This document shows positions 10,877 through 23,187 of a DNA stretch of 64,000 nucleotides, piece by piece (the stretch's first letter is position 1; every line of letters begins with the position of its first letter). A model generated the notes under the pieces. The model was not told the DNA's origin. It did no database searches and saw nothing but the letters and a program-made list of their open reading frames with translations. The position numbers and the translations under genes were made by a program. The DNA is from Panonychus citri (lineage: Eukaryota > Arthropoda > Arachnida > Trombidiformes > Tetranychidae). The stretch is from NCBI RefSeq assembly GCF_014898815.1, contig NW_026515545.1:2480001-2544000 (forward strand), written 5' to 3'.

Positions 10877-11941
10877 CTAATTAGTTAATTGTTGCTTCAT
10901 TCGTTGTAGATCATCATTTTTCCTTTTCTTTTCGTTGGAAATCATCATCATCAATTGACGATTAAGAGAATTGGTTTGAATTAAAGCTTCTCTCAATGCC
11001 TGATTACCGCTGTCCTTTGATTGTACATCTTTCCTCCATTCACCAATTACCAATTCCAACGTTTTAACCAACAATTTATTACAAGTCCAGAGTTTATTTA
11101 GCTCATCGATTCTCATGTGAAGAGCAATATTGTCAATTTGTAAAGAGACAACTTGATCACTAAGGTCACCATTATCTTCCTTGACCATAGTTAATTGGTC
11201 AACCAGCATATCGGCTAATTTTGATTTATCTGATCGCAATTGTCGAACATCATTTTCAATGGTTGAAATCCTTTGATCTAAAGTTGTCCTTGATTCTTTA
11301 TTCTTACCCAAGTAATAGTTTCGATGGGATTTACCAAGACCAGAAGAGTCCAAAGCTCGAAGGATACCTTGTCTCAATTTTTCGCTGTTAACTGATGACT
11401 TAAGGTGATTAGATGATTTAATTGATTTACTGGGAGTTTTACGAATTGATGAGGTTAAAGTTGATGATGTACATCGAGTGGTTGTCGCTGTGGTTTCACC
11501 GTTAATCGATGAGGAAACGGTGGACGATGAAGTTTTCTCTGGAATTGGTTCACAGGTTAATCGATGGGGTCGAACAAAAATTCCATGGTTTGGTTGACAT
11601 GAGAAATATTTAATTCCACCAACGGAACCATCGTTTTTACCAGAATTATCTTCCAATTCGATACCAGACCATTTACCTGAAGAGAAACTTGTCTCACCAA
11701 GGTAACGAATTATTCCCGGTTTGACACCGTTAACGTAAATTTTATCACCGATTTGGAAATCACCTTCACAGGGAGTCGACTTTTTTATCTCAGGTATAAA
11801 AAAGGATCCATTGGTTGACATTTTATCGGAAAATTGGGGACACAGATTTAATTCATTTGTAGAAACTGAATTACTTTGTATCATTTCAATTTTTTCATTC
11901 GCATCTATTGGAAATGGAAAAGGGAAAAAAGCGATTGACAA
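10877..11941 (-). CDS. CAP-Gly domain / coiled-coil microtubule-associated protein
   Basis: Likely microtubule plus-end or tubulin/EB C-terminus binder. The open frame allows 354 aa from 11941, but the internal ATG at 11884 (335 aa) is more likely. The sequence just upstream on the minus strand is a pyrimidine run ending ttccaatag at 11905, a strong acceptor for a 5'-UTR intron. Counting from 11884, one CAP-Gly domain spans about residues 42-111 (GDKIYVNG, SGKWSGIELED, signature GKNDGS, GIFVRP). It is followed by a Ser/Thr-rich basic linker and a coiled coil of about 100 residues (IENDVRQLRSDKSKLADML and onward), ending in a Lys-rich tail. Short compared with p150Glued or CLIP-170 (over 1000 aa), it could be a dynactin/CLIP-derived paralogue or a lineage-specific protein. 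It is divergent from POP4 and shares a promoter containing an X-box. Confidence 0.85.
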   Translation of the reverse strand: MSIAFFPFPFPIDANEKIEMIQSNSVSTNELNLCPQFSDKMSTNGSFFIPEIKKSTPCEGDFQIGDKIYVNGVKPGIIRYLGETSFSSGKWSGIELEDNSGKNDGSVGGIKYFSCQPNHGIFVRPHRLTCEPIPEKTSSSTVSSSINGETTATTTRCTSSTLTSSIRKTPSKSIKSSNHLKSSVNSEKLRQGILRALDSSGLGKSHRNYYLGKNKESRTTLDQRISTIENDVRQLRSDKSKLADMLVDQLTMVKEDNGDLSDQVVSLQIDNIALHMRIDELNKLWTCNKLLVKTLELVIGEWRKDVQSKDSGNQALREALIQTNSLNRQLMMMISNEKKRKNDDLQRMKQQLTN

Positions 11942-12608
11942 GTTAACAAGGGAAAAAAATTAAACAGTATGTTGAAAGATCAAGGTGATAATGACTGGGG
12001 AAATGTTAAATTACTGACAATCAAAATGAAGGTGATGGTTAATCTTTTCATTCGTTAATTTAATTTTCTAAAAATTCAAATTCAAATCACGCGCTTTTCA
12101 TTTTGGTAAATAAACAAACTCAATGTAACCAAGGCAACGACAATTGTTGATTCACATTTTCATTTTCACATTTAAATTGATTGTTTTTGTTTAATTTAAC
12201 TGATAATTAGTGTTAATTAAATCAAATATGGAACATTTTACTCTTTGATCATTGGATTTTATCGTTTAGGTGAGATTGGAAAGTTTATGTTTCTTTCTTT
12301 AGCTGTTCAGTTGATTAAATATTGTTTTCTTTTTGGTGTTGACAACGTTTCTCTTACTAATTGTGTTTATTTGAAATGATTAATCTTTATTTTATTTTGA
12401 TTCTACATGTAAAATAATTTAGGTGGTTTATTTTATTCCAAGGTTGTTTGGTTGTCTTCTAATTTTGGATTCGATTCTTTACTCATATAAAAAGGTTAGG
12501 TTAGTTTCGGGTTCTTAATGATTGATTTCGATGTTTGTTTTTGTTTCTCATCTTTTTCTCTTCTGTTGACTTTTTTTTTGTAGAATTTGTTTCTTGCTTT
12601 GATTGAAT
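11942..12608. promoter_or_regulatory. Shared divergent promoter region, CAP-Gly gene / POP4
   Basis: A spacer of 0.7 kb between head-to-head genes. It contains a perfect RFX X-box (12125-12138) and a CACGCGC patch (12088-12094). It also has a probable POP4 5'-UTR intron at 12270-12583 (TTTAG/gtgaga donor, T-tract plus gtag acceptor). The intron is inferred from splice signals only. Confidence 0.55.
12125..12138. promoter_or_regulatory. RFX X-box
   Basis: GTAACCAAGGCAAC fits the X-box consensus GTNRCCNNRGYAAC at all 14 positions. It is 241 bp upstream of the preferred CAP-Gly start and 471 bp upstream of the POP4 ATG. RFX factors (DAF-19 in worms, Rfx in flies) drive ciliary genes through such sites, so the CAP-Gly gene is the likelier target. 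Function is inferred. Confidence 0.6.
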
Positions 12609-13409
12609 ATGAGTCAAGAATCAAGTCAAAATGCATATCGTGGACTTCCAGAAAGTGTCACCCGTGTAGCTGATCGAATGGAATTTGTTCACCATGGTCA
12701 TAAAGTTAGCAAACCAAATGCTGAAGATTTAATAGCTTCAAATGCTCCAGTCTTTGCTCAGGAAAAACATGGTGTTAAATATTATTATCTGACAAGTATT
12801 GATTCCAAGTTTACACGGAAAAAGGATAAACCTAAAGAGAAACCGAATATCAAAGGGAAAAAGAATAAAGAAAAGAAACCCAACAAATTGAACTCAAAGG
12901 AGAGAAAATCGTTATTCAAGATTAACCGTGAGACTAAACTTGATTATGAAACATTTGAGAAGATTAATCATATCTGGGATAAATATATTGGCATAATATT
13001 AAAAAATAATCCTAAAGATTCATCATTGAGATTGGCTAAAGCTGATTATCATGGAGCCAAATTTTGTGTTCTCGCCTCACTTAATCCATCACTTGTTGGT
13101 ATAGTTGGATTAGTTGTTCAGGAAACAAGGAACACATTCAAATTGATAAATAAACAGAATCAGATTCGAAGTAAGTTTAACAATTACAGACAGAAAGAGA
13201 TAAACTAATCAAAGACTAATCATTATTATCCTTATTTTCTTTTTTTCTATTCTTTCCAAATTCTAACAGCAATTCCTAAAGAAGGAACTCTTTTCGCTTT
13301 TGGACATGATAATTCAATCTACAAGCTCAATGGAAGTCATATCAGATTAAGCTCTCATAATCGAAGTAAAGTCAAGTTCAAATCGAAAAAATTATCACAA
13401 CAAATCTAA
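12609..13409 (+). CDS. POP4: Ribonuclease P/MRP protein subunit POP4 (RPP29)
   Basis: RNA-binding subunit of nuclear RNase P (tRNA 5' maturation) and RNase MRP (rRNA processing). Exons 12609-13170 and 13270-13409, joined in phase 1 (CGAA/gtaagt, ttctaacag), give 233 aa; human POP4 is 220 aa. The ATG at 12609 (MSQESSQNAYRGL) is the first in frame. A Lys-rich central stretch (about residues 76-100) precedes the conserved Sm-like barrel. The barrel includes KADYHGAKF, SLVGIVGLVVQET, TFKLI, and in exon 2 TIPKEGTLFAFGHD and the basic tail SKVKFKSKKL. These align well with the human KADLHGA, YVGITGILLQET and VIPK...F segments and its RSAKKFKAKG tail. Reading past the donor gives a premature stop at 13208. 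The neighbouring PRORP gene encodes the unrelated mitochondrial RNase P. Confidence 0.95.
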
Positions 13410-13872
13410 GTGATATTTCAATCAACCATTTGGGTAATCAACATGATTAAGAGAAAACAAGAAGATATTAATCATCATTCTTAATCCGATGACAAACGAT
13501 AATCGAGGTAAAATGAAAATGGAACAACTTTGTTTGAGAAATAATAATAATAACCCAATGGAAAACAAAAGAAAAATGTTTCGATTTTCATGTTATACTG
13601 ATCGCTTCTTCTTTTCACCTTATATCTTCATGGATCATCAATTTATCATAATGTCAACATGAAACAGATTATCGTCTTATCAGTAAAAGGGATACACCTT
13701 ATTACCTGTGGCAAGGATTTTGGATTATCAAAAGACTAACATTAAACAGGACCAATATTGTCATGTAAAAACCAAACATTACAGGAAAAAATCAGTCACT
13801 CATGGTGATCATGATGATTTGGTGATGATGAAAGAAAGGGGGAAATAAATATTCACATGGAAAAATAAGTTC

Positions 13873-13892
13873 CCTCTCTCTCTCTCTCTCTC
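13873..13892. repeat. (CT)n microsatellite
   Basis: About 20 bp of CT. It is the first of the dense series of such tracts that fills the Neto domain. Confidence 0.9.
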
Positions 13893-16106
13893 TTCCATGT
13901 AGAATAGAATGAAAATTTCAACAGATTATAGTTAATCATCCAATTGTCACTTTCAAATGAAGATAATTGATCTGAAAATATTCATCTATTAATACATGCA
14001 TTTAAATTCTTGAAAATTTATACATAAAATGTTATAATATTGTAAACATTATCCTTTCTCCCAATTTTCCTCCTTCTCTTACATCATCTGATATAAATGT
14101 GAACACAGGTAAATCTTATTAACTCATGCTCGAAATACTTTGAAAAGATGATCCTATTTTTTTTAAACCATTGAATATCCAACATGAACAATCAAAATCC
14201 TATGATTTTATTCAATCAACACATTGAATTAATAATCAATGTGACAAAAAATAATTTCTGTAACCCAATCAACAGAAACAAAATCATAACTGTAAACAAC
14301 AAATAACTGTTATTAATAACAATGAATTTGAATATTTAAGGAAAACCATCCTAATTAAGAATCAATTACTATTACAACTATTATCAAATTGGAAATTAAT
14401 GAAATGATCAATTATTTGACAAAGAATTACACAGATTGACAACTAATGAGAAAGAATGAATTTCCTAAATAGATGGCACCCTGAACTCATGGATGGCAGA
14501 ATTGGTGAAAGTTCTGATTTTCTTTATTTATTTTTTCGTCTCTTTCTCTCTCTCTCTCATCATCATTTCTCTCTTTTTCGAATCTTAGAAATCATGAGCA
14601 ATCATCCGATTTGGAACACGCATGATAATTCCTGAGAAACACACACACACAGAATTTCCATCCTCATCTTTTCTCATCTTCTCTTCTCTTTCTTTCTCTC
14701 TTTCTCTTTCGAAAGTTAAAAAAAAATATTCCTCATCTTCCATTTTACTTACTTTTTCTCTCCTTTCCTCTAGATTTCACTCAGAAAGTTTCCCACTGGT
14801 GTTCACGTTGGAGACAATAAGGAGAGTCAAGATTATGCTAAGAAATCATTTTGTTTGTTGTTCTTCCTCTTGTTTTGTGTATCGTGTTTATCCATAGTGA
14901 AGTTTAAATGTTACAATCAATTTATCATCTATTGTGTTCTCATTAAAGTGTATATATATACAATATACATCTCTTAATATATACAAACCAAAATTAATAT
15001 CTACAATTTCCAAGGAATCTGTGGATATCTAAATTAATCAATTAATTGCCGGCTATTGATGAAGACTCCAGACCATGTAAGTTTCGAGACTCATTTCGCT
15101 TAATTGTTGAACCTTTTCCACTCTCAAAGTGTTTTCTTACTCTCTACAAGGTTAAACTTGGCTTCGAGCTTCATCTCAGTATTTTTTCGTCTCTCTCTCT
15201 CTCTCTCTTTCGCTTGAGTTTGCGCTTTTTTTTCTCACCATCATTTCATGGTAACTTCAGAATTCAGTTTAACATTTCCCTTAACCCCTTACATCGATTT
15301 TCCTTTTGACCAATCAACTATGGAATAAAATATAATAATAATAATAATACTAACGAAAACTTTTTAAAACTTGTGTTTGTTCAAAAGTTCTGATCTTTCA
15401 TCACCAATCGATTTCAATTTTCTCGATAATCGGATATTTTTTTATCTATCAATTTTCTCATTTGATTATTTGAACAATTTTGGATTAATTAATTTAGGAT
15501 ATTGATTGTTTTCAATCGTTTCTTTTTTTTAAAAAAAAAGGGAAGAGAAAAATAAAAGTATCAAGTAGATGAAGATGAAAAATAATAAGATACAAGTTTA
15601 TGGTTTCCTTGGGTTTTATTGCCAAAGGGAAAAGGTTATTATTAATAATAGTAAATAGAGGGATGAGGAGCAAGATGAATATCATCTCTCTTATCTTCAT
15701 CTCATCTTTTCCAATATTTTCTGTTGACACACCTTAAATATACACTCTCACACATAGGAAATAAACAACATGAGTAATGAAATCAAGTTTCAAGTTGCTC
15801 CATGTAATTAATTTATCTTGATAAAGCTGAGATGCTCATGATGATAACTGAATATCAATGAATTTAACCACCAATATTTTTCATCATATTCATGCTACTC
15901 AATTGATCTCAATTTTCATGATAAAATATTTGATTACAATGCCAGAGAAGGAGAAAAAAAGTTCAATTCAATTTAAATGATAAAAAATGTCTCTTCTTGA
16001 CCAATAACAATAACATGATATTTTTTTTCTTGTTGTGTTTGTGTCAAAATTTCACTAGAAAATTTCATCATATTATAAATGCTGAAGATGATGCAGGATA
16101 AAAGTG

Positions 16107-16125
16107 GTGTGTGTGTGTGTGTGTG
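16107..16125. repeat. (GT)n microsatellite
   Basis: A GT run of 19 bp, one of the few CA/GT tracts in the window (others near 26250, 48914 and 53532). Confidence 0.9.
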
Positions 16126-17149
16126 GATCATGATGAAGGATGAAAAATGAACAACCATGAATCTGAAGAAAAGTTCTGATATTCTTTGATTTTTCCACTT
16201 TTTCCCATTGGATCGATTTCTTTTCTCTCTCTCTCTTTTTGGTATCATTTGAGTTAATCTTTTTCGATCATAATTCAAATAATTCAATGTATTTATTTGA
16301 ATTGCTCACTCTATTCTTGTCATGGCGATTGTCATCATGTAGATGAACTCTTTATGAATTTATCTCTCTCTCTCTCTCTCACTCCCAATTCTATCTACTC
16401 ATTGAGATTATTTCTATTACTTGCTCTACCTTCACATTTACACCTAAATCTCATGATGATGAAAACTCATTGAGAGATTTTTTTTTCTTCTCTTCTTTTC
16501 TTCCTCCATCTCTTTACTCTCCTGTCATCATGATCATCATCTTATTCTCCCATGTAATCCTTGTGTCTTCTAATACGTTCAAATGAACAATATCTGTTGG
16601 GATCACCGAGAGAGAGAGTAGAACGAAAAGAAATGAAAAAAAAAATGATATATTTTCCTTTCCACCAGTAAAAGTAAACGATTTCTTTGGAAATATGATG
16701 ATGAGAATGAAAAAGAAAATATCAGATCGAAATAAGGTTCGAGAATTAAAACTATATAAAGTTATATAAGAATTTTCTATTCTACCAGTTTTCTTGCTTC
16801 TCTTCATCAGAAATCCTATTGAAATACCCTCAAGGTGAATGAATCTTTCTTTCACATTTTCATCTAACCCTCTTGCTCTCTCTCTCTCTCTCCCACCCTC
16901 ATCTTCATCTTCATCTTCATCATCAATCCCAGAAAGTATCTTCATCATCATCTTCCAGGTTTCTAATTGAATAGTGACAATCAAATATTGAATGATTAAG
17001 GTGTTACCAGTAAACATTAACGTTTACGCCTTTTCCTCAATCAACTAACGACAATTTGATTGAAATCATATTTAACGTTTCCATTTCATCTTCATCCTCC
17101 TCTTCATCATTTCCAAAACTTTTTCCTCTTCTTTGTATATAAATACACA

Positions 17150-17152
<3 letters not shown>

Positions 17153-17183
<31 letters not shown>
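17153..17183. repeat. (CT)n microsatellite
   Basis: 31 bp of uninterrupted CT in the gene-free region. Confidence 0.95.
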
Positions 17184-17188
<5 letters not shown>

Positions 17189-19714
17189 AACACTACCTCC
17201 CTCATCATAGTAAATCTTTTCTTTCAGCTTTCTTTCATTTTCATCCTCCTTAAGGTCAATTGAATCAAATAAAAAGGGTTAATAGTTTAGGGGCAACTTG
17301 ATTTTGACACTTTTCCGTTTTTAATAACATGAGAATCTGAACAATCAATGAACATGAACTTTTTTTTCATCATCTTATCTATTTATTTTATAACTTTTTC
17401 CTTTTCTTTTCTTATACTTTTGTTATTATTTTTTTTTCCTCTCACTCAAATACAGGGAAACAATATTATTATTGATTAATGTTTCAAATTGTTGTCCTTG
17501 TTATCATCATTATCGGCACAATATAATCTGAACAATCAGTGACAAAGTACAAAAAAAGGTAATAATAATAGTAATAATCAAATAGATTCTGATAATAATC
17601 AATCTTTGACCAATTGACCAACAAACTTTCAAACAAGTCCATCAAGATGATCAAGACCAAAGTAACTGTGATATTTTCAGCTACATGAATAATATTCATT
17701 GTATGTTGATCATTTTTCATTCAGTTTATCGTGTCAAACATGATAACTTTTCTAGTTATCATTAACAGAAAATAGTTTTTATCTTTCTACTATTATAAAA
17801 TTGTAGACAAAGTTTTACCGTTACTTGAGCTAATTAAGATGTCTCCAAGTTTCTAGTATTAGAAGGTGATGAAGATGCTCAGAACTTTTTATTAAATCAA
17901 TTTTTTTCAGGCTACAAATTTTTTTCCACATCATCTTCATCCTTTCGAGTATATTTAAAATCATCAATGATGATCAACATTAAATTCGGCTCAATTTTTT
18001 ACTCCTTAATTTTCATCAAACTCTCAGTTTCTTAATTTAATGTTTTTTCCTCTTTCTACTTTTTTTCATCAATTTTTCTTAAGGTTTTCGTTTTTTCTTC
18101 ACAATTTTCATCATCCTCATCCTCATCTTCCTCTCTCTAACTGTCAATGGTCCTTAGGAACTGCTCCTGTATTTGGTTATCCATGAAATCAGTCAATATT
18201 TGAACTTTTACCATGTTAAGGTTATTGGAAAATTTTCTTTTCCTGGATTTTACTTTTTTTTTGAATTTTTTTTTCTTCTTCCATAAAAATAATATCAACT
18301 TCTACCTTAAACTGATATTATTATTAACTCAACTTGTAATTTCATTAGATTAAATAACTGCGAGTTTATTGAGAAGATGATTAATGATGAATTTCCCATG
18401 ATGGTGAATATTAAGATTATCATTTTAGAGTCAAGACTATGAAAAAAATTTTGTTAATTGTTTACTCACAATTGATTATAATCAATCGTTTCTTTCAAGA
18501 GATAATCATTCATCATGTTATACATCAATTTCTTTAGATTAACCATCATGAATTGTTAATTTATTACTCATTATCAGAATGACAATTCTCAGGTAGCATC
18601 ATGTAATAATAGTAATTGGTTGAAAATCTGGTGAGAAAAAAAAGATTCTGGTTCATTAGAAAAAAAAAGTTCAGGAAACTTTCAGTTCATATTCATCAGA
18701 TCTGAATTCATTTCAAGTTTTTTTTTTCATCCTCATCTCATTTTTGCTCATCATCATGATGATATTAATATTTTCTGGTTAAATTGGTTTATATTTCATT
18801 CATTTTTATTGATTACTTTTTACATACATTATCTTGTGGGTGGTTGATTGAATCATCATCATGAATTTACACCTTCTCATTTCAATTTCTCTCTCAATTT
18901 CTCTTTCAACTTTCTCATCTTCATCTTTTATCTTCATCACATTTATCATCACTGATCAGCTAATTTCTTCCCCATTCTCATTCATGGCAACAGTTAATCA
19001 CTTTGATTCTTACATAAGTGTGATGCACATATCAATTAATTGTTCATCAACTGAGTTAATCACGAATAACAACAAAAAATAGTCAAATTAATTTAATTAG
19101 TTTCACCGATAAACTAAATATTATACTAATCAGAATCATGAATCTAATCAACTTTTTCCTTAAACCTTTAGATACCCTGTTAATTGTAATAATCTTACCT
19201 TTACCTTATCACCATGATTAATACAATTAGTTGATAATAGTAATTTATTATGATTATTGTTATTATGATTGTCTGTTAGTTATCATTATAATCTGGTTAT
19301 CAGTTTTTATTGTTTATCATGAAAAATGAATCCGAGAACCAGAATAACCAACGGTAGATATTAAATTATCATGTAAAAGATAATTGATCGAAATGTTTAA
19401 TTGTATTTTCCATGTTACTCAATTTTCCCTCAATTCTCAAAGACTGAACCTTATTTTTTTTCTTGTTGTTCTTTGTGAATGTTTCTTATTTCATGGAGGG
19501 ATCATGATTGTTTCATAAATTGACCAGAATTGATAATAATAATGATGATGATGATACACAGTTTGATGAAGAGAAATAGTAACAAGGAACCACAAGAAAA
19601 ACTGAATTTATCATGTTTGAAATCTCCTTCATCCCTTATCCTTGTTATCCTCAGAATCTTCAGAACTTTTTTCTTCGATCAATTTTCATCTCACTTTATT
19701 TTATTCTTCGATTT

Positions 19715-19740
19715 TCTCTCTCTCTCTCTCTCTCTCTCTC
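19715..19740. repeat. (CT)n microsatellite
   Basis: 26 bp of CT, preceded by TTCGATTTT. A similar lead-in (TTCGAATTTT) precedes the tract near 20733. Confidence 0.95.
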
Positions 19741-20491
19741 ATCTCCTTCCTCTTTTCGATTTCAACTTATCTTTTTCTATTGTTTTTCTTTTTACGATTC
19801 ATTCTTTTTCTCATATATATATCATGCTCATCATCTTCCTCATCTCATCTTTGTCTTTTTGTCATTTCTTCCAACTTGTTCTCTTTCTTTTTTTTCCTTT
19901 GTCTTAATTCAGTATCGCCTGCAGGTCTTTAATTTCTTCGAGAGACTATACAATGAATTTCCATCTTGATTCTCTGGAATCTGAAGGGATTTTTAGAACA
20001 TCTGATTCTATATATACGTTTTTTTACGATGAGTAATTCAGGAAAAGGAAAAGAATCAGTTTTATCTCAATTTCTTTCTTTTCTTTACTCTTTTTTTATA
20101 TATCATCCAATGTGAACACTCACACAGTAAATCAGAATACGATCCAATGAGCAAAGTATCTAATTTCCTTCATCATCATCGCCATCATGACGATGATGAT
20201 CCCCTTTCCATGATTGTTATCATTATCATCACTATGATGAGGATCATCATCATCCTCAGTTGATTGTGGTGATACTCAATCAGTTGATAAGTTGATAATA
20301 ATAATATTATGAATAAACAAGGAATAGGAAACAAAAAAAATAATTGAGGAAAAGAGATAAGTTGATTTTCTATTGGGAATTTCATGAAATTAATGTGATA
20401 ATCAGAAAGAAGAAGAAGAAAAAAACTATATCTTCCTCTGAGTAAATGCTCAGATTTTCTTATCACAAAATTACAGAGAAAAAGAGAGACT

Positions 20492-20493
<2 letters not shown>

Positions 20494-20532
<39 letters not shown>
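20494..20532. repeat. (GA)n microsatellite
   Basis: 39 bp of GA, followed by GAT-rich sequence. Confidence 0.95.
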
Positions 20533-20536
<4 letters not shown>

Positions 20537-23156
20537 CATGAAGATGATTATGATGATTATGATGTTGATGAGCTTGAAAACGAGATGCAATTTTGTTATT
20601 ATTATGAAATAAGTTCCTATGGGATGAGAAAAATATCCTTAGATGTTCAATGAATTGAAGTTATTACTTTTTTTTCTCACACTGGGAGTGAAAAGCTTAT
20701 TCGCTTTAGAACTTTTATTTTATCTTCGAATTTTCTCTCTCTCTCTCTCTCTCTCTTCGACTCTTTTACTCTCTATCTCCCCATCATCCTCAGCTCATCT
20801 TCTCTCAGATCTTCTCTCTTTCTCATTTTCTTCTTATCTCCAGATAACAAGATTATCAGTCGCTAAATATTTAAAAAGTCATGAGGAATCGTTATCATTT
20901 GATTTGTTGTCTTCTTACATCTCATTTCTTTCACATTTCGATTTCCTTTTTTTCTTCTCTTCTCTTCCCATCCTCATCTTCCTGCTTTCTCAATCTTTCT
21001 CTATTTCATCCTCATCTTGTTATTCATTCAGAATCAGAATTATCTCCATTTTAGATTTTTTTCTCTCTCTCTTCTTCTCATCTTCATCTTCAGCTTGTTA
21101 GAACTGCAAACGATTGAACAATGTCACAAACTTTTCTCTCTTTTTTTTTATTCTCCATTTCAAATGATTATTATTTATCTTCATCATCATTTATTTTCTC
21201 CATCATGTTCATCATCTTTCTACTGTTTTCTTTTGTTTTTCAATCTTTTCTCTCTCCATGAAATCTGATTATTTTTCTTCACCAAATTTATGAATTAAAC
21301 TTTTTCTCTTTTCTTCTGAACAACTAAAAAAAAACTCAGGTAATGATACGAACATGACAAGAACAATGAAATTTTCTCAATTCCTATTCTGTATAATATT
21401 AAACTCGATCACTTTTATCTTCATCATTTTCATTAGTAATAACATTTAACTTTATCCAATACAACAGATTTTCAGCATCATCACCTTTCCTCAGTTTCAT
21501 CATCAGAATCATGATCATGTCCAGAGTTGTTTGCACTCAAAATTATCGTTGAAATTATAATTTAAACTTGAAAACTAAATCTGATTAAATCAGAACTTTA
21601 ATTTTCATCTCAATTCTGGAAACATATTCACTAATCATTTAAATACACATCAAGTTAATCGTAATCCTAATTTTCAGTTAACCACAGACAATTAACCCAA
21701 TTTTCAATATTCAACAATTAGTCGATAATTAATGGATAATTTATCGTTAAAGAAGATGATGAAAAAGTTTCTCCCTTTACAAACACAGTTGCTAAATTGA
21801 TTATTACGATATTGATTGTTAACAATTGACTAATTAATCACAGAGTATTGAGATTAAATTGTAATATATCTACCAGATAGCTACCAGAAAACTAGAATTA
21901 ACCAGGAAAAAGACAATTGAAAGTTAGAAGAACCCAAATGATAATAATAATCAGTGAACCAGAAGAGATAATAAAAAAAACAGAGCGAGAATAATTTACT
22001 TTCAATTGTGTCAATGATTACAATTGATTAACTTTGATTGTCATTAAGATTAAGTTGATTGTTGTTTGTCTTTTTTTTATTTATTAATCTGATCAATTGA
22101 ATTTACAAACTTATTACATTTAAGATCATTGGACAGGGTGGAAACACAAGAAACAATCAGTTTAACTGATTCACATCATCTTATTGTTTTCGTTATCACA
22201 ATACAATTCGTTCCCATGAAGAAGACGATGATGAGGATGAGGATGATGAGTTCCATCATCATTCTTGAAAGAAAATCATAGGATTCTCTCTCTCTCTCTC
22301 TCTTTTCTTTTCAAGCGAACTCAGGATGCTCATATTTTACATGCAATCTTCCGTGTTGATATTCTTGACAGGAGCAGAATAAATTGATCTCAAGGAAGCT
22401 TTTAATCGAAGTCAGATAAATTGAGCATCCATGTGAGAATATATATTAGATGATCAGAACCATGATGATAAGGATGATAATGATGCAAAGAGTGAAAGAA
22501 AAAAGATGGAAGCGAAAAAAAAAGGAAAAGTGAAAGTATTAGGTTAGGTGAAAATATGGTGAATGTATCGTGATGAAACAATGAAAAGTGAGCGAGAGAG
22601 TAATTGAGAGAGTGGGAGAGTAAGAATGAGAAACTGTTCCAAAAGATTTGAATGAAAAATTCAAACATTATCAATTCTTTTAATATAAATCATGATAATG
22701 TGATTATTATCATCAACATAATCTTTCAATGGTTATCATTTCTCATCTTGGTTATCATGGTTACACTTTATCAATTACATTTAGAGATAACCAGAAACTT
22801 AGCCAACTACTCATGTAGTTTCATGAAAAGCTCAAATTATTTTTACTCGTTCGATAAAAAAGTTCATTGATCAACCAGATTATACTGTTGAATATTATCA
22901 TGACCATCATGGTGATTAAGTTGATCTTTTTTCACTCTCATTTTCTCATCTACCTCTTTTCCTAATTAAAGCGAGTTTGATATATTATGTTTACAATGTT
23001 TTCCAACTCAAACCGGGAGAAACTTTTTCTTTTACTCTCTCACTCACTTATCTCTCTCTCTAAATTATTAACAGAATGTTGATAATTTTCATTCCGATGA
23101 AAATTGTGATGATGAAATTTTTCTGTCTTTCCATTAACATTCTTTGTATCCATTTG

Positions 23157-23187
<31 letters not shown>

